Source: Streptomyces sp. NRRL F-5126 (GTDB lineage: Bacteria > Actinomycetota > Actinomycetes > Streptomycetales > Streptomycetaceae). Taken from it: a stretch of DNA of 64,000 nucleotides. The stretch spans positions 382,043-446,042 of the forward strand of contig NZ_JOFZ01000003.1 in NCBI RefSeq assembly GCF_000721265.1, in the 5' to 3' direction. The notes under the pieces were generated by a model that did not search any database, had not been told where the DNA came from, and saw nothing but the letters and a program-made list of their open reading frames with translations. Made by a program: the position numbers and the translations under genes. Shown one piece after another: positions 15,737 to 24,875 of this stretch (the first letter of the stretch is position 1; each line of letters opens with the position of its first letter).

Positions 15737-17440
15737 CTACTTCTTCTGCCAGCCGACCAGCGCGGGCGGGCCGACGACGCCGTAGTTGCCGTAGAACTGG
15801 GCCGCACCGAAGTTGGCGAGCCCCTTCTTGACGGCCCAGATGGTGGGGCCGTTGGAGGTCGGCATGATGCCGTAGGTCTTCATGGCCTTCAGCTCGACCT
15901 TGTTGCCGGCCTTCAGCTGCTGGTCCAACGTGGGCAGCTTGATGACCGACTTGGTCTCCTTGTCCATGCTCTTCGGTACCGAGCGGGAGACATTGAGCGT
16001 GGAGTCGGAGCAGTACGTCTGGCAGATGTAGAGCATGCCGTTCGGGTCGCTCGCGATGAAGCCCATCCCGAAGATGTCGAACGACCGCTGCGTGAACACC
16101 TTGTTGAAGTCCGCGGACGGGTGGGCCTTGATGTCCACCTTGACGCCGATGCCCTTCATCATCTGTGCGAGGGCCGTGGCGCCGGCCTTGGTGGTGGACC
16201 TGTCACCGATGGTGGGGTAGCTCAGTTCCAGCTTCTTGCCGTCCTTGACGCGCACGCCGTCCGGGCCGGGCTTCCAGCCGGCGGCGTCCAGGTCCTTCTT
16301 CGCCTGGGCGGGGTCGTACTTCACAGCCTTGCCGAAGTTGTCCTGGTACCCCTTCTGGAAGGTGAAGAGGAGGACGGATCCGGGCAGCTGCTCGGTGTAG
16401 CCGAGTCCCTGGAAACTGATCTTCGCGAGCTGAGTGCGGTCGATACCCTCCATGAGGGCCTTGCGCACCGCCACGTCCTTCAGTTGCGGCGACGTGCTGT
16501 TGAAGATCAGCAGGTTGTTGTCGGTGGTCGTGCCGCGGCGCAGGTCGAGCTGGTGCACCGACTTCACCTGGTTGAGTTCCTCGGCGTCATGCACCTGAAC
16601 CGCGTCGATCTGGCCGTTCTTGAAGGCGTTGATGGAGGCGCTCTCCTCCATCTGCACGAAGGTGAGCTCGTCCAGATGCGGCTTGGCGCCCCACCACTTG
16701 GGGTTGGGCTTGTAGGAGACGGTGCCGCCCTTGGCGTCGAACTTGGTGATGGTGTAGGGGCCGGCGCCCCACTCCGGGTGGGGGTTGTTCACGTAGGCCT
16801 TGTTGAAGGCGTCGGCCTTGGCGATGTGCGGGTTGACGACGTTGGCGAAGAGGGACTTCCAGTACACGAACGCCCCGTCGAAGGTGATGATCGCCTCCTT
16901 CGCGTCCTTCCCCTTCTTCACCGAGGCGATGCTGGAGTAGCCGTCGGTGGAGGCGGGGACGTAGTCCTTGTCCTTGCCGTTGAGCGCGTGCCAGGTGTCC
17001 CGGAAGATCGTCCAGTCCATCGCCTGGCCGTCGTTCCACTTGGCCTTCGGATTGATGTCGTAGGTGACCTGGGTGTTGCCGCCCACCGTCGTCTCCTTGA
17101 CGTCGGTGAGGAAGTCCTTGTTGAAGGTGACGTTGCCCTTGGGGTCATTGAACGACAGTTGCGGCTGGTAGAACCAGTCGATCCTCGACGTGTACAGCGA
17201 TGCGTTGCCGTTCAGCGGGTTGAGCTGATCGGGAATGGACACGATGGGGAGGGTCAGCTTCCCCCCCTGCTTCAGGTTGCTCGCAGGCTGCGGGTTGTAC
17301 GAGGTCAGCACCTGGTTCTGGGAGGTGGCGCCCTTGGACGTCTTCTGCCCGGAGTTGTCGTTGCCCCCGCCGCCGCACCCGGTCAGGACGAGGGAAGCGG
17401 CGGCGGCGAACGCCAATCCGCTCAGCGCGATTCTTCTCAT
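15737..17440 (-). CDS. Oligopeptide ABC transporter substrate-binding lipoprotein (family 5)
   Basis: A 567-residue extracytoplasmic binding protein. The signal MRRIALSGLAFAAAASLVLT ends in a lipobox with Cys22 (LTGC), followed by a flexible Gly/Asn/Ser linker. The body has SBP_bac_5 features: a 'QLNPL' N-terminal segment, KWNDGQAMDW (typical 'kWsdGtpltA'), KNGQIDAVQV, and AVRKALMEGIDR (typical 'vRqAlayAiDr'). It is the last gene of a four-gene operon with two DppB/C-type permeases and a fused double ATPase, 14 nt after the ATPase gene. Peptide or glycan-peptide uptake is expected; the ligand cannot be read. Confidence 0.92.
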   Translation of the reverse strand: MRRIALSGLAFAAAASLVLTGCGGGGNDNSGQKTSKGATSQNQVLTSYNPQPASNLKQGGKLTLPIVSIPDQLNPLNGNASLYTSRIDWFYQPQLSFNDPKGNVTFNKDFLTDVKETTVGGNTQVTYDINPKAKWNDGQAMDWTIFRDTWHALNGKDKDYVPASTDGYSSIASVKKGKDAKEAIITFDGAFVYWKSLFANVVNPHIAKADAFNKAYVNNPHPEWGAGPYTITKFDAKGGTVSYKPNPKWWGAKPHLDELTFVQMEESASINAFKNGQIDAVQVHDAEELNQVKSVHQLDLRRGTTTDNNLLIFNSTSPQLKDVAVRKALMEGIDRTQLAKISFQGLGYTEQLPGSVLLFTFQKGYQDNFGKAVKYDPAQAKKDLDAAGWKPGPDGVRVKDGKKLELSYPTIGDRSTTKAGATALAQMMKGIGVKVDIKAHPSADFNKVFTQRSFDIFGMGFIASDPNGMLYICQTYCSDSTLNVSRSVPKSMDKETKSVIKLPTLDQQLKAGNKVELKAMKTYGIMPTSNGPTIWAVKKGLANFGAAQFYGNYGVVGPPALVGWQKK

Positions 17441-17454
17441 GACGGCCTTTCAGC

Positions 17455-19593
17455 TCAGTTGTCGGCGGACGCGGTCAGGTCCGCGAAATGGCATGCGTCG
17501 AGGTGGTCCTGGTCTCCCCTCCCGGTCAGCTGCGGTGTGACGCCGCGGCACTTCTCCCGCTGCGGCTCCGAGAGCGTCAGGTGGAGCGGGCACCTGCTGA
17601 CGAACCGGCAGCCGGGCCGGTCGTCCGTCGGGCTGGGCAGGTCGCCCTTGAGCACGACGCGTTCCCTGGTGCGTTCCGCGACCGGGTCCGGCAGCGGGAT
17701 CGCGGAGAGGAGCGCCTTGGTGTAGGGGTGCCTGGGGTTGTCGAAGACGGCGTCGGTGTCGCCGATCTCGACGATCCGCCCCAGGTACATCACGGCCACC
17801 CGGTCGGAGATGTGGCACACCACCGACAGGTCGTGCGCGACGAAGAGGTAGGACAGGCCCAGTTCGGCCTTGAGGTCGTTGAGCAGGTTGATGACGCCGG
17901 CCTGCACCGAGACGTCGAGGGCCGAGACCGGCTCGTCCAGGACCAGTAGCCGCGGCCTCGTGGCGAGCGCCCGGGCGATGCCGATGCGCTGCCGCTGCCC
18001 GCCGGAGAAGGCGGCGGGGAAGCGGTCGCGGTGCTCGGGGTCGAGTCCCACGAGCTCCATGAGCTCCGCGACCTTCGTGCTGAGCGTCTTCTTGTCGCGT
18101 TCGCCGACCGCACGGAGGGGTTCGGCGAGGATGTCGTAGACGGTCATGCGCGGGTCCAGCGCCCCCATGGGGTCCTGGAAGACCATCTGGATGTCGCGGC
18201 GGACGGCGCTGATGTCCTGCTTCCGCTTCAGGTCGGCCGTGTCCTTGCCGCAGACGGCGATGGCGCCCTGCTCGGGCGGGGTCAGCCCCATGATCTCGAG
18301 CAGGGTTGTGGTCTTGCCGCAGCCCGACTCGCCGACGAGTCCGAGCGTCTCCCCCTCCCGGATGTCGAGGTCGATGCCGTTGACGGCGAAGACGGTGCCC
18401 ACCTGGCGCTTGAGCAGGCCGCCCTTGGTGAGCGGGAAGGTCTTGGTGACACCGGAGAGTTCAAGGACCTTGGGCCGATCCTCACGGGGGACGGCCGCGG
18501 CCCGGTCCTCCCTCTCGGCCGGGACGGGGTAGATCGGCTCGCCGCCGATGGCGCCGTCGTCGATCTCCGCGGCGCGGCGGCAGGCGGCCGAGTGCTCGCC
18601 GCCGTGTCCGTCCCCGTCGCCGTCGCCGGCGATCGCCAGCAGGGCCGGTTCCGCCTCCCGGCAGGCGTCCTGCACCGCCGGGCAGCGTGCCGCGAAGGGG
18701 CAGGCGTCGGGCAGGTCGACCAGCAGCGGCGGTGTTCCGTGGACCGGCGTGAGCGCGTCCCTGGCGCGGTCGTCCAGGCGGGGAATCGCGCCCATCAGGC
18801 CGATGGTGTACGGCATGCGCGGGCGGGTGAAGAGCTCGTCGACCCCGGCACGCTCGACCGCGCGTCCGGCGTACATCACCATGACGTCGTCGGCCGATCC
18901 CGCGACCACCCCGAGGTCGTGGGTGATCATGATGACCGCGGCGCCGGTCTCCCGCTGGGCGGTCTTGATGACGTCGAGGATCTGGGCCTGCACGGTGACG
19001 TCGAGAGCGGTCGTCGGCTCGTCGGCGATGATCAGGTCGGGGTCGTTCGCGATCGCCATGGCGATGACGGCCCGCTGCCGCATGCCGCCGGAGAACTCGT
19101 GCGGGAACCCCTTGGCGCGGCGGTCGGGGTTGGGGATGCCGACCAGGTCGAGCAGTTCGACGGCGCGTTTCCAGGCGGCGGCGGACGAGATGTCCTGGTG
19201 GATCTGGAGCGCCTCGACGATCTGGGACCCGATGGAGAAGATCGGCGTGAGCGACGAGAGGGGGTCCTGGAAGATCATGCCGATGCTCCGGCCGCGCACC
19301 TTCGACATCCGCCGGTCGTCGAGGTCGAGGAGGTTCTCCCCGCCGAGCGTGACCGAGCCGGTGACCGCCGCGTAGTCGGGCAGCAGCCCCATGACGGCCA
19401 TGGACGTGACGGACTTGCCCGACCCGGATTCGCCCACGATGCCCAGGGTCTTGCCGCGGTGCAGGTCGAAGGAGACGCCGCGTACGGCGTCCACCCTGCC
19501 GGCTTCCGACGGGAACGCCACCTTCAGGTCACGCACGGACAGCAGGGGCTGCTGGGTACCGGGCTTGGTCATGACTGCGCGCTGCTCGATCAT
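17455..19593 (-). CDS. Fused double ATPase of an oligopeptide ABC importer (DppD-DppF type)
   Basis: A 712-residue protein with two complete ABC ATPase domains plus oligopeptide-type C-terminal extensions. Domain 1 (about 15-340) has Walker A GESGSGKS, signature FSGGMRQRAVIA and Walker B LIIADEPTTALD. Domain 2 (about 370-712) has GESGCGKT, FSGGQRQRIGIARALA and LLVLDEPVSALD. Each half ends in a Cys cluster like the 4Fe-4S-type extension of Dpp/Opp ATPases (CPFAARCPAVQDAC and CRFVSRCPLHL). The start ATG 19593 overlaps the permease stop (ATGA). One polypeptide replaces the usual DppD and DppF pair. Confidence 0.92.
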   Translation of the reverse strand: MIEQRAVMTKPGTQQPLLSVRDLKVAFPSEAGRVDAVRGVSFDLHRGKTLGIVGESGSGKSVTSMAVMGLLPDYAAVTGSVTLGGENLLDLDDRRMSKVRGRSIGMIFQDPLSSLTPIFSIGSQIVEALQIHQDISSAAAWKRAVELLDLVGIPNPDRRAKGFPHEFSGGMRQRAVIAMAIANDPDLIIADEPTTALDVTVQAQILDVIKTAQRETGAAVIMITHDLGVVAGSADDVMVMYAGRAVERAGVDELFTRPRMPYTIGLMGAIPRLDDRARDALTPVHGTPPLLVDLPDACPFAARCPAVQDACREAEPALLAIAGDGDGDGHGGEHSAACRRAAEIDDGAIGGEPIYPVPAEREDRAAAVPREDRPKVLELSGVTKTFPLTKGGLLKRQVGTVFAVNGIDLDIREGETLGLVGESGCGKTTTLLEIMGLTPPEQGAIAVCGKDTADLKRKQDISAVRRDIQMVFQDPMGALDPRMTVYDILAEPLRAVGERDKKTLSTKVAELMELVGLDPEHRDRFPAAFSGGQRQRIGIARALATRPRLLVLDEPVSALDVSVQAGVINLLNDLKAELGLSYLFVAHDLSVVCHISDRVAVMYLGRIVEIGDTDAVFDNPRHPYTKALLSAIPLPDPVAERTRERVVLKGDLPSPTDDRPGCRFVSRCPLHLTLSEPQREKCRGVTPQLTGRGDQDHLDACHFADLTASADN

Positions 19594-20546
19594 GCGCGGC
19601 CTCCAGACTGCGAGGTGGGGTCGAGTGCGTCACGCAGGCCGTCACCGATGAGCGCCATCGCGACGGTGAGCAGCACCACAAGGGCCGCGGGCAGGTAGAA
19701 CAGCCAGGGAGCAGTGGACAGGGTGCTCTGGCCGTCGGCGAGCATGGAACCCAGCGACACGTCGGGCTGCTTGACGCCGAACCCGATGAAGGAGAGCGCC
19801 GTTTCGGCCTGCACGGTCGAGGCGACGCCGAGGGTGAACGTCACGATGAGCAGGGATCCGATGTTCGGCAGCAGGTGGCGGACGATGGTGCGCATCGGGC
19901 TGACGCCCATGAAGCGGGCGGCCGTCACGTACTCGCGCTCCCGCAGGGAAGTGGCCAGGGACCAGATCACCCGGGCCGTGAGCATCCAGCCGAACAGCGT
20001 GAGGACCACGACGAGGACCTGCCACTCGCCGCGGTAGTGCGTGCCGACCAGGGCGATGATGAGGAACGAGGGCAGGATGAGCAGGAAGTGCACGAAGCCG
20101 AGCATCGCCCGCTCGACCTTGCCGCCGAAGTAGGCGGCCGTGGTGCCGAACAGCCCCGCTATGGCGGTGGTCAGCAGCGACACCGTCACGGCGATGATCA
20201 TCGACCTGCCGAGGCCGTGCACGAGTTGGGCGTAGACGTCGTTGCCGGCGCCGTTGGTGCCGAGCAGGTGGCCGCTGACGCCCGGGGAGACGGTGAGCGA
20301 GGTGAAGTCCGCCTCCGTGTAGTTCCAGTGGGTGAGGAACCGGCCGAACACCGCGAAGAACACGAGCAGGGCGAAGAGTACGAGACCGCCGAGCGCCGCC
20401 TTGTTGCGCGCGAAGCGCCGCATGTAGAGCTTGACCGGTGAGAGGCGCTTGCCGCCTGTGCCGGTCTTCCCCGGCTGCGGCTCCCCCGCCTCGCCGTGGC
20501 GTACCTCTATGGCGTCGGGTCCGGCGCCTGGCATGTTGATGGCCAT
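19590..20546 (-). CDS. Oligopeptide ABC transporter permease (DppC type)
   Basis: A 318-residue inner-membrane permease. After a 40-residue hydrophilic N-terminus come the OppC_N-like helix (FARNKAALGGLVLFALLVFF), HLLGTNGAGNDVYAQLVHGL and the EAA loop REREYVTAARFMGVSPMRTI, typical of DppC/OppC. The LGTD motif has Asn instead of Asp. It starts 1 nt after the DppB stop and ends in an ATGA overlap with the ATPase gene. Confidence 0.92.
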   Translation of the reverse strand: MAINMPGAGPDAIEVRHGEAGEPQPGKTGTGGKRLSPVKLYMRRFARNKAALGGLVLFALLVFFAVFGRFLTHWNYTEADFTSLTVSPGVSGHLLGTNGAGNDVYAQLVHGLGRSMIIAVTVSLLTTAIAGLFGTTAAYFGGKVERAMLGFVHFLLILPSFLIIALVGTHYRGEWQVLVVVLTLFGWMLTARVIWSLATSLREREYVTAARFMGVSPMRTIVRHLLPNIGSLLIVTFTLGVASTVQAETALSFIGFGVKQPDVSLGSMLADGQSTLSTAPWLFYLPAALVVLLTVAMALIGDGLRDALDPTSQSGGRA

Positions 20547-20547
20547 G

Positions 20548-21531
20548 TCAGCTCACCCTGATCCTGGGGTCGAGGGCCACGACGACGAGGTCGGCGAGGA
20601 TCGCGCCGATGGCCGTCATGAGGGCACCGAAGGCGGCGACGGCGACGACGCCGTGCACGTCGTTCGTGCTGATGGTCTTGGTGAAGTACTCGCCCATTCC
20701 GTGCCAGGCGAACACCGTCTCCGTGATGACCGCGCCGGTGAACAGCGCCGGCATCGCGAAGGCGACCTGGGTGGCGACGGGGATGATCGAGGTGCGCAGC
20801 CCGTGCCGGTAGATGGCCTGCTTCCGTGTCAGCCCCTTGGCCCGTGCCGTGCGCACGTAGTCGGAGTTGATGTTGTCCAGTAGCAACGACCGTTGCAGCA
20901 GGTGATATCCGGCGTAGGAGATGAACGTGAGCGAGATCGTGGGCAGGATCGCGTGGGTCGCTCTGGAGGCGAACACGGGCCAGAACCCGGAGACGTCGGG
21001 GCTCTGCGCTCCGGCGACCGGCAGCAGTGTGCTGCCCAGGGCCTGGTTCAGCGCGATGGCCGCGAGCACCACCGCGAGCGAGGCGACTGCGGAGGGCGTG
21101 TTGAAGGAGAGCACCGAGAGGCCCTGCCACACCCGGTCGGCGGCCTTGTACTGGCGCGACGCGGTGTACACGCCGAGGCCGACCCCGATGACGATGGCGA
21201 GGATCGTCGAGCCCAGGACCAGCTGGCCGCTGACGAAGATCCGGTAGGCGACCTGGTCGTTGACGCTGCCGCCGGTCGGCGAGCGGCCCCAGTCGAAGTG
21301 GGTGACGATCCCGGAGATCCAGTGCCACCACCGATCCAGGATCGGCTTGTTCGGATTGAGGTTGTAGAGCGCCAGCGAATGGTTGATCTGAGCTGGAGTT
21401 CGAGGCGGTCGCAACGCGGTGTAGTTCGACGCAGGTTTGAGGAATGCGTTAGCGAGGAAGTACGTAAGGTTGGTCGCGACAGCGATCATCAAAAACCAGC
21501 CGACTGCTTTGCGGGCGATGTAACGCAGCAC
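20548..21531 (-). CDS. Oligopeptide ABC transporter permease (DppB type)
   Basis: A 327-residue permease with the DppB/OppB N-terminus (LRYIARKAVGWFLMIAVATN), a long periplasmic loop, and the EAA loop NSDYVRTARAKGLTRKQAIY. GTG 21531 is preferred because AAAGG lies about 11 nt upstream and the product begins at the family-typical helix; a longer frame up to 21573 adds residues with no support. It is the first gene of the four-gene peptide importer operon on the minus strand. Confidence 0.9.
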   Translation of the reverse strand: MLRYIARKAVGWFLMIAVATNLTYFLANAFLKPASNYTALRPPRTPAQINHSLALYNLNPNKPILDRWWHWISGIVTHFDWGRSPTGGSVNDQVAYRIFVSGQLVLGSTILAIVIGVGLGVYTASRQYKAADRVWQGLSVLSFNTPSAVASLAVVLAAIALNQALGSTLLPVAGAQSPDVSGFWPVFASRATHAILPTISLTFISYAGYHLLQRSLLLDNINSDYVRTARAKGLTRKQAIYRHGLRTSIIPVATQVAFAMPALFTGAVITETVFAWHGMGEYFTKTISTNDVHGVVAVAAFGALMTAIGAILADLVVVALDPRIRVS

Positions 21532-22038
21532 GGTGAGCCGGCCTTTCGTGACTTGGGCTATCGGCCCGCACATCCGGTGTGATGGCCGGACCCTGGGCCG
21601 CGTTGACCGGGCACCGGTTCGCGAGCGCTCGGACAGGACGTGCGGTTCCTCGGTGAGTCAGTAAATGAGTGGCGCGCAGCCACCCCGATGGGGGAGCCTG
21701 GGGCGTGGTGGATCCGTACAGGCGGGCCACACGGCCGGAGTGAGCAGTGCGCAGGGCATGGGGCGACAACCTCGCGTGGGAGACAGCCAATTGAAGGCGG
21801 CCGCGCGACACAGCAGCGCCATTGCTGACGATTGCAACTGGTTCGTGCGCACGTCAAGGCTGGTCAGGTCGCGATCCGGTTAAGCCGAAGCTGCATATCG
21901 GTCATTCTTCGCGAATGTTTTCAACGTCGCGGCGAACGGGCCGGTCTCGACCTTCCGGCCGGACCTCCCCCACGCCGCCGACGCGGCTCGGTGTCCGCGG
22001 CAGCGATCCACGAAGAGCGCTGAGGCTAGACTTCCGCC
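21532..22038. other. Divergent intergenic region, no gene seen
   Basis: A 507-bp gap between the peptide importer operon and the histidine kinase gene. Six-frame reading shows only short frames without family resemblance or ribosome sites. GC is lower near 21820-21930. It should contain promoters for both directions; only the -10-like TAGACT at 22027 is reasonably supported. Confidence 0.5.
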
Positions 22039-22039
22039 G
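22027..22039 (+). promoter_or_regulatory. Putative -10 box for a leaderless kinase transcript
   Basis: TAGACT (22027-22032) is followed by only 6 nt and then the GTG start at 22039, which places the expected transcription start on or beside the GTG. No SD sequence lies upstream of the GTG. No clear -35 is seen. Confidence 0.4.
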
Positions 22040-23259
22040 TGGTCGAGCTCGCGGAATCGATTCCCAGGCGTCTACGCGTCGCGGCGCTCGGCCGGGGGGC
22101 GCGGGGGGCCGTGACGTGGGACCTCGCGTTGGCCGCGGTGCTCGCGGTCGCGTCCTTCGTTCCGCAACTCGCCGGCAACGGCCTGTCGCTGGGTGAGCTG
22201 ACGCGGCGCCAGGGCGATCTGTGGGCCGTCGTCCTCACCTTGGGGCAGTGCCTGCCGCTGTCGGTGCGGCGCCGGTGGCCCGCGTGGTGCCTGGCGCTCG
22301 TGGCCGGCTGCTTCGCGGCGTACCAGTGCCTGGGCTACCGGTCCGACTTCGCCGGTGTGGGGGTGTTCGCGGCGCTGTACAGCGCGGGAGCGCACGTTGG
22401 CGCCGACCGCTCCCGGCGCGGGCTGATCGCCGCCGTGACCGCCGGATATCTCACTCTGGCCATCGCACTGCACCACCTGGGATCTCCCGAACGGCCGCTC
22501 GACTACTGCACCTTCTACATCGCGCTGCTCGCCTGCTGGGGAGGGGGCGCCTGGGTGCGCGGCCGGCAGGCCCTGGAGGCCGCACGGCGCCGCGAGGACG
22601 CCCGGCTGGCCATCTCGCGGGAGCGCGCCCGCATCGCCTGGGAACTCCACGACGTGGTGACCCACCACGTCACCGCCATCGTCGTACAGGCCGACACGGC
22701 ACAGCTCCTGGTGTCCGGCGCGCCTGACCGTGCCGTGGAGAGCCTCACCGCCATCAGCGGAACCGGACGGCGGGCACTCGCGGAGTTGAGGCATCTGCTC
22801 GGAGTGCTCGAAACGCCCGCGGACGGGGTCGGCCGGCCGGAGGCCGATCGCGACGGTCCCGGGGCCGGCCGGGCGCCGGCGCTCGACCGGTTCCGCGATC
22901 TTGTCGAGCGGACCAGGCTGGCCGGGCAGCCCGTCGAGCTGTCCGAGGACGGTGAGCCGACGCCGCTTGCCGCCGGTACGGAACTCGCCGCGTACCGAGT
23001 GGTGCAGGAGACCCTCACCAATGCCGTGAAGCACGCGCCCGGCCGCCGCACCGTGGTACGGGTGCGGTACGGCGAGGAGATCCACATAGAGGTGACCACC
23101 GACGGGCCGGTCGTCGCCGAGGGGGCCTTCACGGCGGGGCGGGGGCTCACCGGCCTGCACGAGCGGGTGAGCTCCTGCGGCGGGGAACTGGCCGCGGGCG
23201 GCCGGCCCGGCGGCGGTTTCAGCGTCCGTGCCCGGATACCCTCGGGAGCGGGCCTGTGA
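22039..23259 (+). CDS. NarL-type sensor histidine kinase
   Basis: A 406-residue membrane kinase. Four to five hydrophobic segments lie between 25 and 170. A HisKA_3 dimerisation region follows with ARIAWELHDVVTHHVTAIVV (phospho-acceptor H204), then a HATPase_c domain with the N-box QETLTNAVKHA and GRGLTGLHERV. The G1 box is TTDGPV rather than the usual DDGxG, a mild deviation. GTG 22039 fits the leaderless promoter. It overlaps the response regulator gene as GTGA, so the two form one signalling pair. The signal is unknown; the divergent peptide importer and downstream DUF998-like gene are candidate targets. Confidence 0.93.
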   Translation: MVELAESIPRRLRVAALGRGARGAVTWDLALAAVLAVASFVPQLAGNGLSLGELTRRQGDLWAVVLTLGQCLPLSVRRRWPAWCLALVAGCFAAYQCLGYRSDFAGVGVFAALYSAGAHVGADRSRRGLIAAVTAGYLTLAIALHHLGSPERPLDYCTFYIALLACWGGGAWVRGRQALEAARRREDARLAISRERARIAWELHDVVTHHVTAIVVQADTAQLLVSGAPDRAVESLTAISGTGRRALAELRHLLGVLETPADGVGRPEADRDGPGAGRAPALDRFRDLVERTRLAGQPVELSEDGEPTPLAAGTELAAYRVVQETLTNAVKHAPGRRTVVRVRYGEEIHIEVTTDGPVVAEGAFTAGRGLTGLHERVSSCGGELAAGGRPGGGFSVRARIPSGAGL

Positions 23260-23948
23260 CCGATGGGGCACCCATCCGGATTCTGGTCTGCGACGACCAG
23301 TTCCTTGTCCGTACGGGTTATGCCACCCTCTTCGCCGCGCAGCCGGGCTTCGAGGTGGCCGGGGAGGCCGGCGACGGGCAGGCGGCGGTGGAGAGCGCGG
23401 CCCGCTTGCGTCCTGACGTGGTCGTCATGGACGTAAGGATGCCGGTCCTCGACGGCATCGAGGCGACCCGGCGCATGGCAGGACCCGGTGCTCCGGCCCC
23501 GGTGAAGGTGCTGGTCGTCACCACCTTCAACCTCGATGAGTACGTCTACGAGGCGCTGCGGGCCGGGGCGAGCGGGTTCCTCCTCAAGGACTGCCTGCCC
23601 GCCGAGTTGGTCAACGGCGTGCGCACGGTGGCCGCTGGGGACGCCCTGCTGGATCCCACGGTCACCCGCCGGCTCATCGGCCGCTTCGCCGGCCGCCTGC
23701 GGCCGGAGGACCCCGCGCGCCCCGACGCGGAAACCCACCCGCTCGCCGCACTGACCCAGCGGGAGATCGAGGTGCTGAAGCTGATCGCGGCCGGGCTGTC
23801 GAACCGTGAGATCGCCGACGTGCTGGTCATCAGCACGGAGACGGTGAAGACCTACGTCTCGCGCATCCTGGCCAAACTGCAATTGCGCGACCGGGTACAG
23901 GCGGTGGTACTCGCCCACCGCGTGGGCCTGGTGACCGACCGCGACTGA
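23256..23948 (+). CDS. NarL/LuxR-type response regulator
   Basis: A 230-residue regulator. The receiver domain has DD near 13-14 and phospho-acceptor D59 (VVVMDVRMP); switch residues are T (VVTTFN) and K (LLKD). The C-terminal LuxR helix-turn-helix reads LTQREIEVLKLIAAGLSNRE then IADVLVISTETVKTYVSRIL. GTG 23256 overlaps the kinase stop, indicating coupled translation with its partner. Confidence 0.95.
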   Translation: MTDGAPIRILVCDDQFLVRTGYATLFAAQPGFEVAGEAGDGQAAVESAARLRPDVVVMDVRMPVLDGIEATRRMAGPGAPAPVKVLVVTTFNLDEYVYEALRAGASGFLLKDCLPAELVNGVRTVAAGDALLDPTVTRRLIGRFAGRLRPEDPARPDAETHPLAALTQREIEVLKLIAAGLSNREIADVLVISTETVKTYVSRILAKLQLRDRVQAVVLAHRVGLVTDRD

Positions 23949-24116
23949 TACGGGCCGCGCCCGGCACCGCTTCGGCAGCCGGCGTCGGTGGTTGTCCCCC
24001 GTGCGAGCTACCAGCAGATGTCCACCGCAGGGTGACTTTTCCGCGCGGCGCTCGCCCATAGCGTTGTGGACGCATGCCGCGGCACCGCGCCGCGGCCGGG
24101 CAGAGGAGCGCCTTCC

Positions 24117-24836
24117 ATGACCAGCAGATCCGCTCAGGTGATCGACCCCGCCGCCGACGGCGGCCTGCCGCGGGACGGGGTGCGGCGGCGCACAGGTGCC
24201 CGGCGCTGGGCGCGCGTCGGTATGGCTGCCCAGATTGCCTTCGTCGCGAGCATGCTCATCGCCGCTTCGTGGCAGGGCCCGCGATACAGCGTCCTGTCCG
24301 ACGCCGTCAGCGACATGACCGCGGTCACCGCGCCACGGGGGATGTTCCTGGTGGTCGTCTTCACGCTGTGCGGCGCCGCGACCATCGTGTTCGTGCTCCG
24401 CTCGGTGTGGCCGACGCTGCGTCCCGGGGGGTGGAGGGCGGCGCTGGGTTCCGTCCTGCTCGCCCTGTCGGTTCCCGGTCTCGGCGACCTTCTGAGCGCC
24501 AAGGAGCGGCTGGCGTGCCGCATGGCCGACCCGGGATGCACCGCCGCCCAGCAGATATCCAACGCCGGCGGCCGGCTCGACGGAAACGTCACCACGGTCG
24601 GTGTGTTCCTGCTCGTGATCGCCGGGTTCTTCCTGGCCGCCGCCATGCGGCGGACACCCGGCTGGCAGGCCTGGGCATGGCCGTCGCGGTGGACGGCGCT
24701 GCTGATTCTCGCCTTCAGCGTGGCACTGGTGCTGTTTCAGCATGCGGGCTTCGGGGGCCTGTTCGAGCGCCTGGTGGCCATCACCGGCGCCGCGGGGCTC
24801 GCCTCGCTCGCATGCGGGGTCCTGCGGCGGGGCTGA
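24117..24836 (+). CDS. DUF998-like six-helix membrane protein
   Basis: A 239-residue polytopic protein with about six hydrophobic helices. Its pattern fits the DUF998 family: SWQGPRYSVLSDAVSDMTA near the first loop (typical 'p.ys.ls.siSdLg') and repeated helix pairs. Function is unknown. ATG 24117 is chosen over an upstream frame because AGAGGAGCG precedes it. It follows the two-component genes in the same direction after 168 nt, which is a hint that it is a target of that pair. Confidence 0.65.
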   Translation: MTSRSAQVIDPAADGGLPRDGVRRRTGARRWARVGMAAQIAFVASMLIAASWQGPRYSVLSDAVSDMTAVTAPRGMFLVVVFTLCGAATIVFVLRSVWPTLRPGGWRAALGSVLLALSVPGLGDLLSAKERLACRMADPGCTAAQQISNAGGRLDGNVTTVGVFLLVIAGFFLAAAMRRTPGWQAWAWPSRWTALLILAFSVALVLFQHAGFGGLFERLVAITGAAGLASLACGVLRRG

Positions 24837-24875
24837 GTGCGCAGGATTCAGGACCGTGGCGCCCCGGGGCCTTCC

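Noticed and set aside
15677..17725. Plus-strand frame of 682 codons opposite the peptide-binding protein
   Set aside because: The opposite strand encodes a complete family-5 binding lipoprotein; this frame shows only biased composition.
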